64,000 bases of DNA from Arthrinium phaeospermum (Eukaryota > Ascomycota > Sordariomycetes > Amphisphaeriales > Apiosporaceae), in assembly GCA_006503535.1 (NCBI GenBank), contig QYRS01000013.1, forward strand, positions 1,240,001-1,304,000, in the 5' to 3' direction. Of this stretch, positions 1 to 13,102 are shown in pieces. The translations under genes and the position numbers were made by a program. How positions within the stretch are numbered: position 1 is the stretch's first letter; each line of letters starts with the position of its first letter. Below the pieces are notes generated by a model. It ran no database searches, had not been told where the DNA came from, and saw nothing but the letters and a program-made list of their open reading frames with translations.

Positions 1-194
1 GGTAATGTACGTAGTAGTAAGTATGTACAGTGGAGGGCCGGAGCAGCAAGGCATTCGTGTCGCACGTATAGCAGTACTTCTATGTATGTAGACTCCCTAG
101 ACTCCTCCTGGGCAATCAATGAGCTTTGACAGCCCGCCGCTTGGACCTTTATCGGAGATCTTGACAACTGACGGTTCCCATCCAGTAAGTAACC

Positions 195-212
195 TACCGT
201 ACCGTACCGTAC
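195..212. repeat. Short CCGTA tandem repeat
   Basis: Three copies of a CCGTA pentamer in a row with a partial flanking copy, part of the GTAC-rich simple sequence seen throughout the left deserts. Confidence 0.6.
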
Positions 213-2856
213 CTCTGCACCAGCAAGTACAGGGCGGGCGGCCGACCACCCACAGCACTGGCCGCCGACTGCCTGCCGGAAGTCGTTGTCCAAGCCCCTT
301 CCTCCTCCGCCCCAGCCCAGCAGCCAGGGCCGGTTGATCAGCAAAGATCCTGCCATCTGGCCTTGGCGACAACTCCGACTCAATCTGCGTTTCCAAAAAC
401 ATGCCTGCATGCCACACATTGTCGCTGTCGCGATGGAGCACCATGAAGCCTCGAGGGATGCCCCCCGTTTCCTGCCCCGTCGCCGCCTCGAGTCATTTGG
501 CAGCATGGAGGACCAACAACTTCAGTCAGGTCAATACATATGTACTGGCCGTGACAGTGGCATACTACATACACCTTCCAAGGAAATACCAAGTTGTGTG
601 CCTGGGTTTTGCCGACGAGCTGCCAAATCTGAGCAGGGAACCGCTTTTGTTATAGGCAGGGGCCTATACTCTTATACCCTCACCCACCACCAACCCGGTA
701 GCTGATATGGCCTGTCGTTCGGCACGACAACAGAGAAACGACAAGATTTCCAGGAAGAGAGAGGAGGGGGGAAACGCCTTGCTTGTCCTCCGCTTGCAAG
801 AGCCATGCATTCTACATAGGAATAATGCACCGGCAGCCGTGGCGCATCATCGCCATTGATCATGGCGACGACACCTGTCTGTTTGCCAGCTGGCGCAAGC
901 AAGGGATATTATGACACCGGTCACGAGTGCAAGAAAGGTGTACATAGTCCGTAGAGGGCAAACAAATTCAACCCACCACGACCACCCGATCCTTTCTTTT
1001 ACCCGCTTACCTGGCATAGCGCCGAAGTAGTAGTATGTAGTTGATGGAGAACACACAAACGCACGCACGCACCCCTCCCTTCCTGTTTGGCCGTCAAAAT
1101 ACCCCGCTGATGCCGCTGCTGGTGTGGCATAGTATGCACGATATTTGACAACCGCCGTCAGTCGTTTTCGACCCTAGGAAGGGCACCGATTGATCAGCCT
1201 GACTCGCCCCTGGCCTGCTGGTTCGGGGAACAAACAGACCCGCGCACTAACAGCTGCGCTTCGGTCCAATCTTCGGGTTTGTAAACCGGAACAAGGACTT
1301 GTGCATACCCTGGATTGGCTGGCCCTCCCACGACACTGATTCGCGCCCAGGGCAGGTGGGCTTGGCAGGGAACGCAAACTGACTGGCAGGCTGGCTGGCG
1401 GGGTTGGCTGCACGGAAGGAGCCATGGCGAACCGGGCCTGCCTGGGTGGCCTGCATCGACCGCTCGAATCACGACGTACATGTTTTCATGCACGCTACGG
1501 CAGCCTCAGATCTCTCCGAACACTTCCCAGAGATCAAATGTTACGAGTCGCATCCGTGCCAAGTACGGATGCGGTAGAATAAAACACATGTCATGCGACA
1601 AACAAGAAAAAGCAAGGAGTGGCCTTTACCATCACGAGGTATCGCAAAGAGGCATTGGCGCTGCTATGCAGGTAGCGATGCATGTCTGTCTCTAGGCCCG
1701 TCTAGCGGCCGTTGCAAAAGGACCGGCGCTCCTACCGAGCAGGAGGGAATGGGAGGAAAAAGAAAGCAGAGAGGCGAAAATAAGCAAAGCGAGGAAAGGG
1801 GGAACGGCCAGCTTAACCGAAGCCACTGGCTGGCTGCTCGATACGTACCGTCATGCTAACGCCATATTACATGCCATATTGCAGCCAAGATATCATCACC
1901 CACGCCACCAAATGCCTGGGTGACTGTCCGTTTTGTTTGATGTCGTGTCGTGTCGTTGTCATTGGTTTTTTTTTTCTTACAAGTAGGCAAATCGGCAGTC
2001 TGCTGTCACACCGGTACAGTCTGGCTTGGCTGGCGCCGGTGCTGGTGTGTTTCCAAAAATTTCTGAACTCCGTAGACATGTTCGGACGGATCTAGGCTCC
2101 TGGTTGGCTGGAGTCCGCATCTGCTGCTAGAACAGACGACTGACAAGTTTTTATGCTACCATGCACAGCCTATGCATACGGCTCGGTCCCAAGACATTGT
2201 TGACGGCTGACGTGATGGTGCCACACTGCGAGGAAAGCAATCTGGCAGTCAGTCATATTCCATCTCTCTCTGATTAGATCTATCGGGCCAGAAGACCTGA
2301 CATATCTCGGGTGCTTGCCTTTGGGGGGCAGCGAACAGCCCCGCTCGACGATGCAAGACTCTGCCGCCTTTGCTGCCTGCATGGTTTGTGTGGTTGGGCA
2401 CTTCTCCCTTCAGCTGGTGGTAGATGGGGTGCAATACTGCATATCATCCCGCAAGCAGCCGCGAGTGTGCATGTCCGGATGGCCATATCAGGATGCACGC
2501 AGCAACATGGGGAGTTGATGGGCCGGGAGTCCAAATCGGCTGTCGAACATGTAATGTGGCCCCGGTATGGTAATGATACGATGCGGCGTATACTTGCGTA
2601 CTGCCGGGCTCGAATCAGGACCTCGCCCCCCCTACAGCAGGGCCCTTATCCTCGACGATCCCTGCAACGATGGGACTTACCAAGTCATGCCAGACGCCGC
2701 GGTTTGCGGATCGGGTCTCTCTTACAGGCTCTTGGGTTCCGGGTCGACCTGCGAGATTGGCGATGTGCGTGCGGTGTCAATCAATCACTCACTGCCCTGC
2801 CCTGCCTACACATTTGCTTGAATGCTTGTGTTCCCACACCCTGTCTGGATGTAAGG

Positions 2857-2897
2857 AGCTGGCTGGCTGGCTGGCTGGCTGGCTGGGCTGGGCTGGG
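2857..2897. repeat. GGCT tetranucleotide repeat
   Basis: Seven or so GGCT units passing into GGGCT units. A simple microsatellite in the gene-poor region. Confidence 0.8.
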
Positions 2898-4130
2898 CCA
2901 GAGCCCGTATTGGCACGGCTCCTCAATTTCCAGATCGCCCACTGCAGGGGTTGATGGTAGCATTGACGAGTACCGGATTAATAATACGTAGATTACCCCA
3001 TTGCGACCTTGAATGGCTGCGTCATCGTGTTGGACGAGCAGCTCGACCGCGACGAAGGGCCATCCTACGCATCTTTGTTTTCTTGCCTTGTCTGCCCGTG
3101 GTTGATGGCTACACCGCATCGTGGACAGAGACAAAGCTGTGGTCAGTAACGGCCATGCAGTGAAGAGCCCCTTGAAAAATGATTCGCGGATGAACGAGAC
3201 GAGGACCGAGGGTAAAGAGGGCCCATTCCACAGCCCCGGGGGAGAGCAAGCAAACACAAGGCAGGAGCCCTTCCATCCGAAACGAGCTGAAAGAGAGAGA
3301 ATGAGCGCGCGCAATAGGTAGCTGTCGGCGAACGGTTCCAGACAAACCCAATCTATGCTTACAAGTTGTTGGGCCGTGGGCCGAGTCGGATCCGACGATG
3401 AAATTGGAAGGCAGAAACAAGATCTGTCGTGCCAGCCTAGCTTGCATGGCGAGCGACTTCCGGCTAATTGCCAGGACAGCCACAGTGGGCAGGAACAGGC
3501 AGGCAGGCAGGCCAAAAGTGGCCTAAGGCAGGGCAAAGCAAAGCAAGGCGGACGTTGGATTCTTTGTTAATCCCGCCCGCTAGGTCAGAGCTAGGTTACC
3601 AGCGTAGTAGCAGTCGAGGCTTCGAGTGCGCGAAAGATGATGCTAAAGGGGGGCAAGCCACGACTTTCCCGCTTTGAGGAATTGTCGCGAATGGCTGGGT
3701 GGTAGGTGCGCTCGCCAATGTCCACAGGCAGACAGGGTTCCGGGCCCAAGAAGGTGGATGCAGGAGCAGTCTCCCAGCACAAGGCGGCCAGGGGCCCACC
3801 GTGATTGGAGGCGGATCTTACTTGGCTGAGGCCATGTGCGTGGATCTGACCGATGCGATGGATGGCAGCGGCAGCGGGTCGGGAACCCTCCTCTAGTGCA
3901 TCGCGCAGGCGCCTTGGGCCGATGGGGGCTCGTGCCATCGAGGGCGGACCTTTAATTACCTCGTCCTCCTCCTCCGCCTCCTTCTTGCTCACTGTACGGT
4001 GGTATTATTGATTGTTTGGATGCTTGCTGTCAATATATCGGTAGGTGACTATAGGCCTATGCAGAAACGAATCCGGTCCATATTGCGACGATGTCAATAT
4101 GCCTCGCCAGATCTTGCCTGCTGTCGCGCC

Positions 4131-4162
4131 CGACCCTCGACCCTCGGCCCTCGACCCTCGCC
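4131..4162. repeat. Imperfect heptamer repeat (GACCCTC-like)
   Basis: About four to five tandem copies of a GACCCTC/GGCCCTC heptamer. No function is visible. Confidence 0.6.
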
Positions 4163-7100
4163 ATCTCTAAGATATGTGAGCCACAATGCCTCTGCTGTAG
4201 AGTCGTATCCGTCGATGCTGCTGCCTCCATCGATTGGAAGCAAGTGGGGGTTGGGGGCTGCAGGTTGTTCTGTAAAGGCCCCCCCTCCCCTGCGGTCCGT
4301 ATCGGTACTGTACTGTCGTAGTTTCGATGACAGGGAATCAAACAGAGCCGGTAGCAAGTGACAAATAACCAAAACATTGGGTGGGTGGTAGCGCATATGC
4401 AGCATATCCAAAATTTGTGGGAGGGGAGGGACGAACAAGAACAATCAAGGGAGAGGAGCTGCCTGCTGTGACGTGACGGGTTTGCTGGTGTGTTCCCATT
4501 GATGGCAGCGGTGAAAAGCGTCGACAGCAAGTACCAGATCACTAGGTACGTTCGAGAACAGTTCCTCCTCCTTACCCCGAGCCCATCGCGTGGCCGGCAA
4601 ATTGGATGTTGATGCCGACGCCATCGGCGAAGGGAGAGATCAACTCGCAGGGGAACCGGTGGGTCGGTAACAGCCTGGCTAACAGTCCTCTATTTGATCT
4701 GGATGCGTTCAATTGATTGATTGGACACGTTACCTCCAATACCTACCTATCCGTCCCAGGATTGTAGGTTATGTAGGTATGTAGTTAAGGCAGAAACTAT
4801 GGATGTGCATTGATTGATGCACACGCCAAACATAGTAAAGGGCCCTTTTAATTTGGAGTTACGTGAAAGGCAACACGACCGACCACACCGCCTGCCAAGA
4901 CTCGGAGCCGATCAAAGATCGAAACCATGGTGAATCGCAAGTCAGTCAACCTGTACATACATACTTGTATGTAGGCAGGGAGGCAGGCCACGATGATTTC
5001 CGGGTGATGAGTTTCGGGCTTGGAGGAGGACAGTATGTTTGTATGGGCACGCTGCGTAGCATTATGCTCGGTGAGCCGAGGTACCTGAAACACACGGTGC
5101 ATACCTCCAGCCTCCAGTGCTGGGTAGAGGCTCCCAGTCTCCCAGTGAGTCCTACCACAGATACATAATGTACCTTACCTTTGTACGCCCAGCGAATCGC
5201 GCCGCAGTGGTTCCCTTCCGTTTGGTTTAGGCAACTCTGGTTCGACGTGATCTGCAGCTACTCCATCTACGGATGGCCCATACATCACGCGGAAGTACGG
5301 GTTCGCTCCTGCCTCAGGGAAAATTGCCCCGGCGGAAAGTACCTGGTACCGGTACTCACGAAAGGTCAGCTCAGTGCTGGAGCTGGCCGGTGTACATACC
5401 TCCTAGTGGGAGGGCTTGCCAGGGTTCGGGACCACCACCGTGCCGTAGCTTACATGCGATATAAACAATGGTAAGAATCGATAACGCCACCGTGTGTCGC
5501 CTTCCAAAAGGAAGCTGACGGGAAAGAATTGGTGCCTATCGAACGTTGAAGTGGCTTTGAGGCATGCATTTCTGTGGAAAGTTTGCAGTTGCATCTAGAC
5601 AGATGCCCGGGACTTGTCCGATGACACCGGTGTGGTGGATGGAAATGGAAATCCATCCATTTGATCCGTTTCCCTCTTCCACCGAACTACCTACCACTGC
5701 CTACCGCCCTCGATGGCCGCGGGAAGATTGGATGGCTTGAAATGGAACAACGGCTAGATCTCTCATGGAACCCCCCACCCATCACTGGACCCAAGATCAA
5801 GATGTGGCACATTATAGAAACGTGCTCAGGCATTTAGTTGGCCGGCTGGTTGGCTTAGCGGCCGAGTCATGCTATAAAAAGATCTAGGCATCCGGACGGC
5901 TTTCCTTCTAAGTGTCATTCCGGTGGCCCAGGCGTTGGCGGGCTGGAATGAGGAAATGACTTGCAGGACAAACAATTTGAACAGATTCGACTGTCTACCT
6001 GCATTGCCTGGCATACCCAAAAGCACGTCTTCGAAAAAGTTTGCCAGCGTGAAAGAAAAAAATGGATGTTGCCATCCGTGAGCTGACAAGGTACATGACG
6101 TTAGTGTGGCATTGTAGAGAAACACAGGCAGTGTTGGTTTGATACGTACTTCGTTTTGTATCCGAGCGTTGAAATGTTGCTCCCATGAAGAAGTGAAGAA
6201 GAGCCGCCTTGCTGACTCGGGACAAGTTGGGAGGGCTTGATTCTGTCCCCAGCCGGGTGGTATGCGAACGACGCACTGTCATCTCGCACAACTATAATTC
6301 CAGATGATCGGAGATGATCGACTAGTCAACCCACCGAGATACAGCAGGCCAAAACAACCACTGTTTCCTGCTCTGGGCGTGCACCGGGTCATGAGCTGTC
6401 GTCGTACCTGAAGAATAAGACAGTGCCTGACATCGCTTTGACAGCAGTTGCGGGACCTTCGTCATCCTGTAAGTATGGGATTCCAGACCGTCAGGCACGT
6501 GCTTCATCTTCGCTCCTCCATCCGTTCCCGCCGGAGGCGCATTGACGGTTAGACGTTAGACTTCCGTCGAGAAAGAAAGGTGGTTCTAGTGGTAATGAAT
6601 GACAGATGACTTTGCATCCAATCGCAAGCCTCGCTGTCCTCCGCGGTGCCTGTTCTAATCGGATGATTTTTCCAGGGCTAATAAGCTAATCGGACCTGAT
6701 CTGCGGCATCTGCCATCCAACATCCAAGCAGAGCAGCGTAGCCCCCCGAACCAGATGCATGATACTGCGATGGAACGCCGGTCCGATGATCGATGATCGC
6801 CATCCGTTGCTGCCATGCCCGCCGCCTCTGCCCCCCCAAAAAAACGTTGGGCCAAGCTATGGTGTTTGTTCCAAAAAGTAAACCTCGTAAAAACGTTGTT
6901 CTTACATGAGTAGGCGTGCTGGCGAAGATAACATATATGATTAATGGACGAGCCTCTTTCGTTGGAACGTTCCATGGGCTGGCTGTCCAATCCCTGGGAC
7001 CGCTACCAACGTCAAACCGTCAAACGATACCGCCCATGGCGCTTTGTCTTGCCCGTCGGTCCTCGCGGCAGCCTCACAGTAAGGCGGGCAGCTAACAATT

Positions 7101-9157
7101 CAAGCAGCACTGGTCTAATCTACCTGTAGTACGGGGTACCACTATGGACTTTTCGCATTGACTTGCCTCAATACCTACTACTACTTACTTGTAGTAGGTT
7201 GCTCAATATTCTCCTTGGCTTCATCCATCCAACCAACCACGCACCATTTGGAAACGGAGCTGCGCTCGCCTTGGGCTGGGCACGGCATACCACCAATGGA
7301 GAAAAAGGAAATAAAAAGGGATTCCGGAAGTATGTATTTATAAACATAACATTAAAGACAAGAACCTGCAGGCGGTTGGTAGTACCGTGGAATCATGACT
7401 CAAAATGCAAACGACGGGACAGGCAAAAGTCAATTGACCGTCAAGCTGCCCGCTGTCATGGAGTGGTTTCTACACTCGCACCTATCAGATTCGACCGGAG
7501 GGATTTAATGCCTGCAGCTGTTGAGCCTGCCGCCGGTACGCTGATGAGGTGAAAATGTGCATGGTTGTTTATCTTGTCGAGGTAGACCCTGAATTTGGTC
7601 TGATGCTACAGCGCTCTGTTCGGTTTGAATGCATCGACAAACTCATTTACTGCTGGCCTAGTCTTGTGTAGTAAGAAGTAATGGCCGGCTAGTGAGGCTA
7701 GAAGCCGCCCTGAAACATGGTAAACGGCAGGGGCATCACCGAAACGTCACCCTCCGTCAGACTACATCAATTCGCAGCTTGGGGATATGTAGGAACGGCC
7801 TACCAGACGCGCGCGCGGGCTGTGATGGATGCATCCCCATAGTAAGTGGTGAAGAAGATCTCATGGATGGAGGAAACGGGCAGAATACCGTGGCGACACA
7901 TTAATGCTTCGGGGCAATCATGTCTTGAATCTTGGGCCGTAGAATAACCCGTGTGACGCGTGAGCTATAAGTTTTTCTGCTTGGTCACAAAGAAGCTTCT
8001 TGCTTGTCCGATCCCTCCATCCCCTGGCTTGCTACTGTGATGTTCATGGCAGGCCTGACGTAGTTGCAGGCATCTGTCGCCCTCGCCTCGGATTCTCGAA
8101 ATGACCAACCGAGACTGGCGCGCCTTTGGCGGCTGGTGACTGGTCAGTGGCGGAAGTTGCCATTATTTCCAGTCTGCGTCTGCTATGATGTACACCTATA
8201 CCTATAGCCGCAGGCTTCTTAGCGTCCATCGGCCGGTGGTAGAGCCGAAACATGCCACCGTCTCATTCGGTACCTAGTCACTGCCTAGATGGAAGCGTTG
8301 TAATAACACTCACGTTATATACATTAAAGTATCCAGAGCGAAGAAGAAGTGGTGGCAGTCTCTAGGTCGGGTGTGTCAGGTGTTCGATTTCCGCTGCAAA
8401 CCGCCAGGTAGATGGATGCATTTGCGAATAACGACAACCCGGCCCAAGGCATCAACCTATGAAGCCGCCGTGTATGGATGGATGGATACATGTATGTATG
8501 TAGCGAGGCCGGCTTGCTGGGCCACAAATATGCGCCGGGGTACGCCCAGATCTCAAATCCGAGGTGATCAATCACGTCAAAGACGATCATCCAGTCTGCA
8601 GCCGCCAGCGGGAGGGGATTTGCCCTTTGCTGTCTTCCCCGTGCTCGCTGCTGCGATGCCGCGGAGCAAAAAGCGCCAGTGTGGGTGTGGGTGTGTGCCG
8701 TCTTCAGGCAGAGACACCATCCAACTAGCTCGTCTGCAGCCTCTGAGACATTATGCTATGTTCTTGGTGTTGAAGAAGAAGATTTGTTAGTGTAGATTCG
8801 GCACCACATGGTGATCCTCTTGCCGGCCGTGCAATGCAACCGTAGTGACCTCCCAACAACAACAACAATAACAATAACAGCGGCCAGCGGCCATCAACAT
8901 TAATAGCAGCCCTTTTTGAGGCAAACTCTCACTGCACCTCCCCTACGAGGCACGGAGGCACGCACGCAGGCCATGTTAGGTTGGCTCATACATAACGTCT
9001 TCTCCCGAGTCTATTTCTCGGGTAGCAGATGAACCAACAACGCCATTGCTGCCACACACCCACCCACTCACAGCCCGCTCAAAGAGGAAATTGATTTGCC
9101 TTTCTGGAGCTGGTACCAATTGTTCGGTACTTGGTGTGTTGAGTGTGGTGAGTCTGG

Positions 9158-9159
<2 letters not shown>

Positions 9160-9190
<31 letters not shown>

Positions 9191-9240
9191 TGTGTGTGTG
9201 TCCAACTCTCTTGGCCTATGTATGTATGCATGCATGCATG
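9160..9240. repeat. Compound microsatellite (GA)n-(GT)n followed by GCAT repeats
   Basis: A GA run of about 30 nt passes directly into a GT run, and 25 nt further on into GTAT and GCAT tetramers. This is purine/pyrimidine-asymmetric simple sequence in the gene desert. Confidence 0.85.
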
Positions 9241-9566
9241 TTATTAATGTACTTAGCTTAGCTATCCCTATCGATCGCTTCGCTTCGCTTTGCATCACCG
9301 AGGACGCTGGCAAAACCAAACCTTCTTGTTGGGTTCGGCAGCCTGCAGTGAGTTGGAGTTCCTTTGTTTAATCGGGTTGTCGGTCCCGTAAGGATGGATT
9401 GCTTTTCACGCACGCATCCCTACGTCCCCAGTACTGTCTTCTATACCTACTGTCCAGCCCAGGCGAGTAATAATATAGGCCGTCGGTCAGGCAGTCCGCG
9501 ACCCTTGAATTGGTGCAACGGGAATAACACACAGATGCACACAGCATGATGGGACTATGCATTGCT

Positions 9567-9571
<5 letters not shown>

Positions 9572-9598
<27 letters not shown>

Positions 9599-9599
9599 A
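9572..9599. repeat. (CTG)n trinucleotide repeat
   Basis: Nine or so uninterrupted CTG units outside any supported reading frame. Confidence 0.85.
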
Positions 9600-10189
9600 C
9601 TTACCTCTACTCACGCCTGACTAGCCCTTTTGCACCTGACTTGGCCGTCAAATGGCCAACGACCGTGCCGTAGTATTCTCAAAGTAACCTACCGCTTTTG
9701 GGCATGCCTTCGTCGTACCCCAATCAGTCCTAGTCGTCGATACTGTCGGGAAAGGCTAGAACAGGTACAGGCGCACGCACACCACCGACCGCTGCTCAAT
9801 TATGTACATACTCGATTGATGGCTGCATCAAACTGCCTGCCTCGCACTACGATTCGAGTCTTAAGCAGTCTAAGCATGTAGGAGAAAAGACGCATGCACC
9901 TCACACCCACCCACTTCGCTAGCCAGCCCACAAATGCGCTGACTAGGGTCGACCCCGGTAACTTCATCCTTCCATCGGGCAATTTCATCTGGACATCTGG
10001 ATCAGAACAAGAACGGTCGCGGTCCGGGGTCCTGCACCCCTGCTGGTGCATACTACACTTCTCTAGCGGCCCTTCGTGTCACTTCGTCCACTTCCATGGA
10101 TGCTGGCTTAGGTACCGTACCTACCCTACTTCCACTACTACCACGATCAGCCAGCTAGCTAGGTAGCGTCCGCTCCTTGCCCTGCCTGT

Positions 10190-11700
10190 GCTGTGTGCTC
10201 ACTGCTCAGTGTGCTGTGTCTGGCGGTCGTTTTTTTTTTCTTCTTCTTCTTTATTCTAGTGCTGTCTTCACACCCCCCAAACGACACACGCCCCCCCGTA
10301 CCCACCTCACTTTCCACCCTCTTGTCTCTTGTCTCTCACCCACCTTGCCCACCTGCCGCTCACTCTCTTACTGTAGGTACCTTACCCTGACCCAGGACCT
10401 CGATTCGGGCCCCATAACCATGTCCACGCTTGGGTATCTCGACTGCCCTAGCATATGCCTGGCAAGTCTCAACAGTCCGGTTGTCGTTGTCCACACAAAG
10501 GGAACGCCACAGGCATCAGGGGCCTTCGTGTGTGGGGATGCAGTTATTCATTGGCAGAGTACTTTGCCCTGCTCGCCCTCACGCACCACGCTCTCTCCCC
10601 CATCTCTTTCATCTGGAAGTACAGTAGCAGCGGGCAGAGGATCATCACTGTCGTCCCCTAGGAAGTCCTTACTCTCTCTCCCCCCTTCTGAGCTTCAGTG
10701 TCATCCTTGTCCCATGCCTCGCATGGTCAGGCTCTTTACGGTTTAGTTCCTCCCCCGTCAAAACCGTCTCTCCACACCCGGAAGGGGGCTTTCTTTCCCA
10801 ACTCCAACATTGAAAAGCCATCCCAAGCCTCTACTACTTGTCCAAGACGCCTCTTCGTTTCCGTTCACCTCAACCGTTCCTTGCCCAGATTCTAGCTGGT
10901 CACCTTTTACCGGACTCGTCTGAGGCTGTCTTTGTGTCAGTTCGTCTTGAGACTAGAAAATATTAAAATTTGGATCTCGAGCGTTGCTTGTTCCTTCCGT
11001 CTTCGAACTCTCTGTCATTGCCTATTTGGGGGGCATCATCTGTGCGTCTGCTTGTTGATCCACAACATCGAGACCATCTCCAGAGGTCACAGCTCCTCTC
11101 GTTTTACAAAAAGACGCTCGTCTGCAACCGGTCCAGCCGTTGGTGTTTGCTTATGCTTCACCCTCTTTGGAACATCCTCTCATATACCGGTCTCTTTGCT
11201 TGGTTTATCGACAACAAGGGCATCTCATTCGTTTTCGAAGCCCTTCGGCAACCACATACACCAACACCCGAGTACATCTTGTTTCTGCTCGACACTCTCT
11301 TTCAGCTCAACATTGTTTGCCCGTCTTGGATAGGGCAACAACCACGCAAACTCGACACTGCACCACCACCACCACCACCACCACGACGCCTGGTCTCTGT
11401 CCGTTCTGCATTCGGAATCAGTCGATGAACTAAACGCCGGGTCATCCAAGTCCACTACACCCTTCGGTACTTTCACCACTCGAGTGACCTCTTCCGCCGG
11501 TTCAGGTTTGAGGTAAGAACTCCTTTGTCACCCAGGCGCCCATATCATGTCTCGGCCCATCCAGTCCACCCGTACTCACCTTGATGATAGGCATCGAGAG
11601 CCAGCCTTTCGGACTCTTTTGACTATTCAGGGGCATGGAATATACCCCACGACGGCTTCCAGAGATACATAACTTGGATACCTCGCCAACCACTTGCAAA
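10190..11700 (+). promoter_or_regulatory. Pyrimidine-rich probable promoter and long 5' leader of the homeobox gene
   Basis: The plus strand is strikingly C+T rich here, with many CTCTC, TTTCTTC and CACC runs up to the homeobox start. This is typical of filamentous-fungal promoters and leaders. A plausible leader intron lies at 11513-11630 (GTAAGA donor, TTGAC branch, TTCAG acceptor), ending 70 nt before the chosen ATG. Several short upstream ATG frames occur (for example from 10193 and 10970), including a 152-codon frame at 10970-11428 that resembles no family and looks like a by-product of low stop frequency in pyrimidine-rich DNA. Transcription of this stretch is inferred, not seen. Confidence 0.45.
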
Positions 11701-13102
11701 ATGTCTACTCTCACTATGCCCGCCCCTCAACAGCACACCGGTTTTCATCGTGAGTTCGCGTGGCAGGAGACTCGCTCGTCCGAGCCTGTTCATCAGTCCA
11801 GGAACAACATGGAGAAGATCGCCTTGCCCTCTATTCGCCAGGTATGGTTACACATTGCCTGCTCGACGGGATAGTGCACACTAACAAGTACCCCAGGCTT
11901 TCCCCGAGCTCCAACTACGAGTTCAGCACGATGGGGCTGCGAGAACACCATCGTCCACAACCTCGCCTGTGGCTGGCCCGGCCGGCACCATGACGCCGCC
12001 AGAATACGTACATTCCCCCAACTGCAGCAGCAAGAGGCGAAGGCTTTCTTTTGAAGATGATAGAGAGGGTGAGCGGGCCAGTCAAGTTCCCCGGCTCTAC
12101 ACCAACCCCGGGGCGCCCATGGTGATGCACCAGTCTCCTCCATCCCGTTCGATCCCGCGGCCTGCACAAGATTCGTGGCCCTCATCAAACAGGACGAGCC
12201 CGTACCTGCCCTCTGGAGCACTCCCCTCGATGCAAACGCCGGCACCCATGGAGGTGCGGGAGCGAATCGAAGCGCGCCCAACGCTCCCGAGTCTGCCACG
12301 CATGGAATTTGAGCGGAGCTCGGCTCCGATGCACAGGGTTTGCAGCCAGTCCGGAGAGGAGTATATGCCGGAGTCCATGAGACCCCGAGTCAGCCACCCC
12401 AGTGGGCCCTCGATGGAGGCGCCGGCTCCCGTATACCGGGCACCGAGTTACAGCTACGGCGGTTACCATCCGTCCAGAGTACAGTCATTGTCGGTTGGAT
12501 CCATACACCCTTTTGACAGGGCGCCTTACTCGGCAGCGGCGGCATACGGTCATCACTTCCAGGACTCGTTCATGAGGATGGGCGACTACGGAATGGGAAT
12601 GGGCGGGGACAACAAACAACGCAAACGCCGCGGGAATTTGCCCAAGGAAACAACCGACAAGCTGCGTGCCTGGTTCGTGGCACACTTGCACCACCCCTAC
12701 CCGACCGAGGACGAGAAACAAAGCCTGATGCGTCAGACCGGGTTGCAAATGAGTAAGCTGGCTTCCCCCTTCCCCCTTCCCCCCAAACTGGGTTTTCGAC
12801 GGCTAGAAACTAACGTATTCTCTTCTCCCCCCTTAGACCAAATCTCCAACTGGTTCATCAATGCGCGCCGCCGCCAACTGCCTACGATGATCAACAACGC
12901 CCGTGCCGAATCAGATGCCATGTCTGGTCGAGGCGGTGATGGCAAAGTGCTGCCGTCCACTGAGCGCGCCGACTACGACCACAACGCTAAGCGCAACAGC
13001 GTCCCACTAAGCGAGGGCGAAGCTAGTAACTTTGACGATGTCGAGTTAGATGGCATGACCCGTCGAAGAGGCTCGAGCCATTTCAAGCGGGGCAGCATCT
13101 GA
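11701..13102 (+). CDS. TALE-class homeodomain transcription factor
   Basis: Three exons: 11701-11841, 11897-12752 and 12837-13102, giving 420 residues. Intron 1 (GTATGG...CCCCAG) and intron 2 (GTAAGC, CTAAC branch, TTAG) keep frame. Intron 2 is 84 nt, so an unspliced frame would read through it. The homeodomain is at about residues 288-347: a KETTDKLRAWF helix 1, the TALE three-residue extension with HPYP between helices 1 and 2, and recognition helix NQISNWFINARRRQLP created by the intron 2 junction. The rest is low-complexity, rich in Pro, Ser and Met, with a basic KRRR near residue 80. Family members act in the nucleus in fungal development (conidiation, fruiting bodies, appressoria); the role here is inferred. 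The start at 11701 has a good context (CAAAATG); an in-frame ATG at 11635 would add 22 residues. Confidence 0.92.

Larger units (their letters stand above)
1..10180. other. Gene-poor region left of the homeobox gene
   Basis: About 10 kb in which I can support no gene. All open frames are short (under about 140 codons), several use non-ATG starts, they overlap on both strands, and none shows a recognisable domain or joins to a neighbour by good splice sites. The DNA is rich in simple motifs (GTAC, TAGGTA, GTATGTA, GGCT, GA/GT runs). It may be the extended regulatory region of the homeobox gene to its right, may hold non-coding transcripts, or may be plain intergenic DNA. Sequence alone does not separate these. 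Confidence 0.6.

Noticed and set aside
2590..2700. Possible tRNA on the minus strand (a GATTCGAGCC B-box-like string with CTG-loop-like sequence upstream)
   Set aside because: The T stem does not pair, no complete acceptor or D arm can be drawn, and no A box is at the right distance. At most a chance match.
8340..8400. tRNA-like string containing GTGTTCGATTTCC and a nearby CCGCCA
   Set aside because: T-stem and acceptor pairings fail and no anticodon arm is visible.
10177..10746. 189-codon plus-strand open frame
   Set aside because: Lies in C/T-rich leader DNA where stops are rare; low-complexity composition and no family resemblance.
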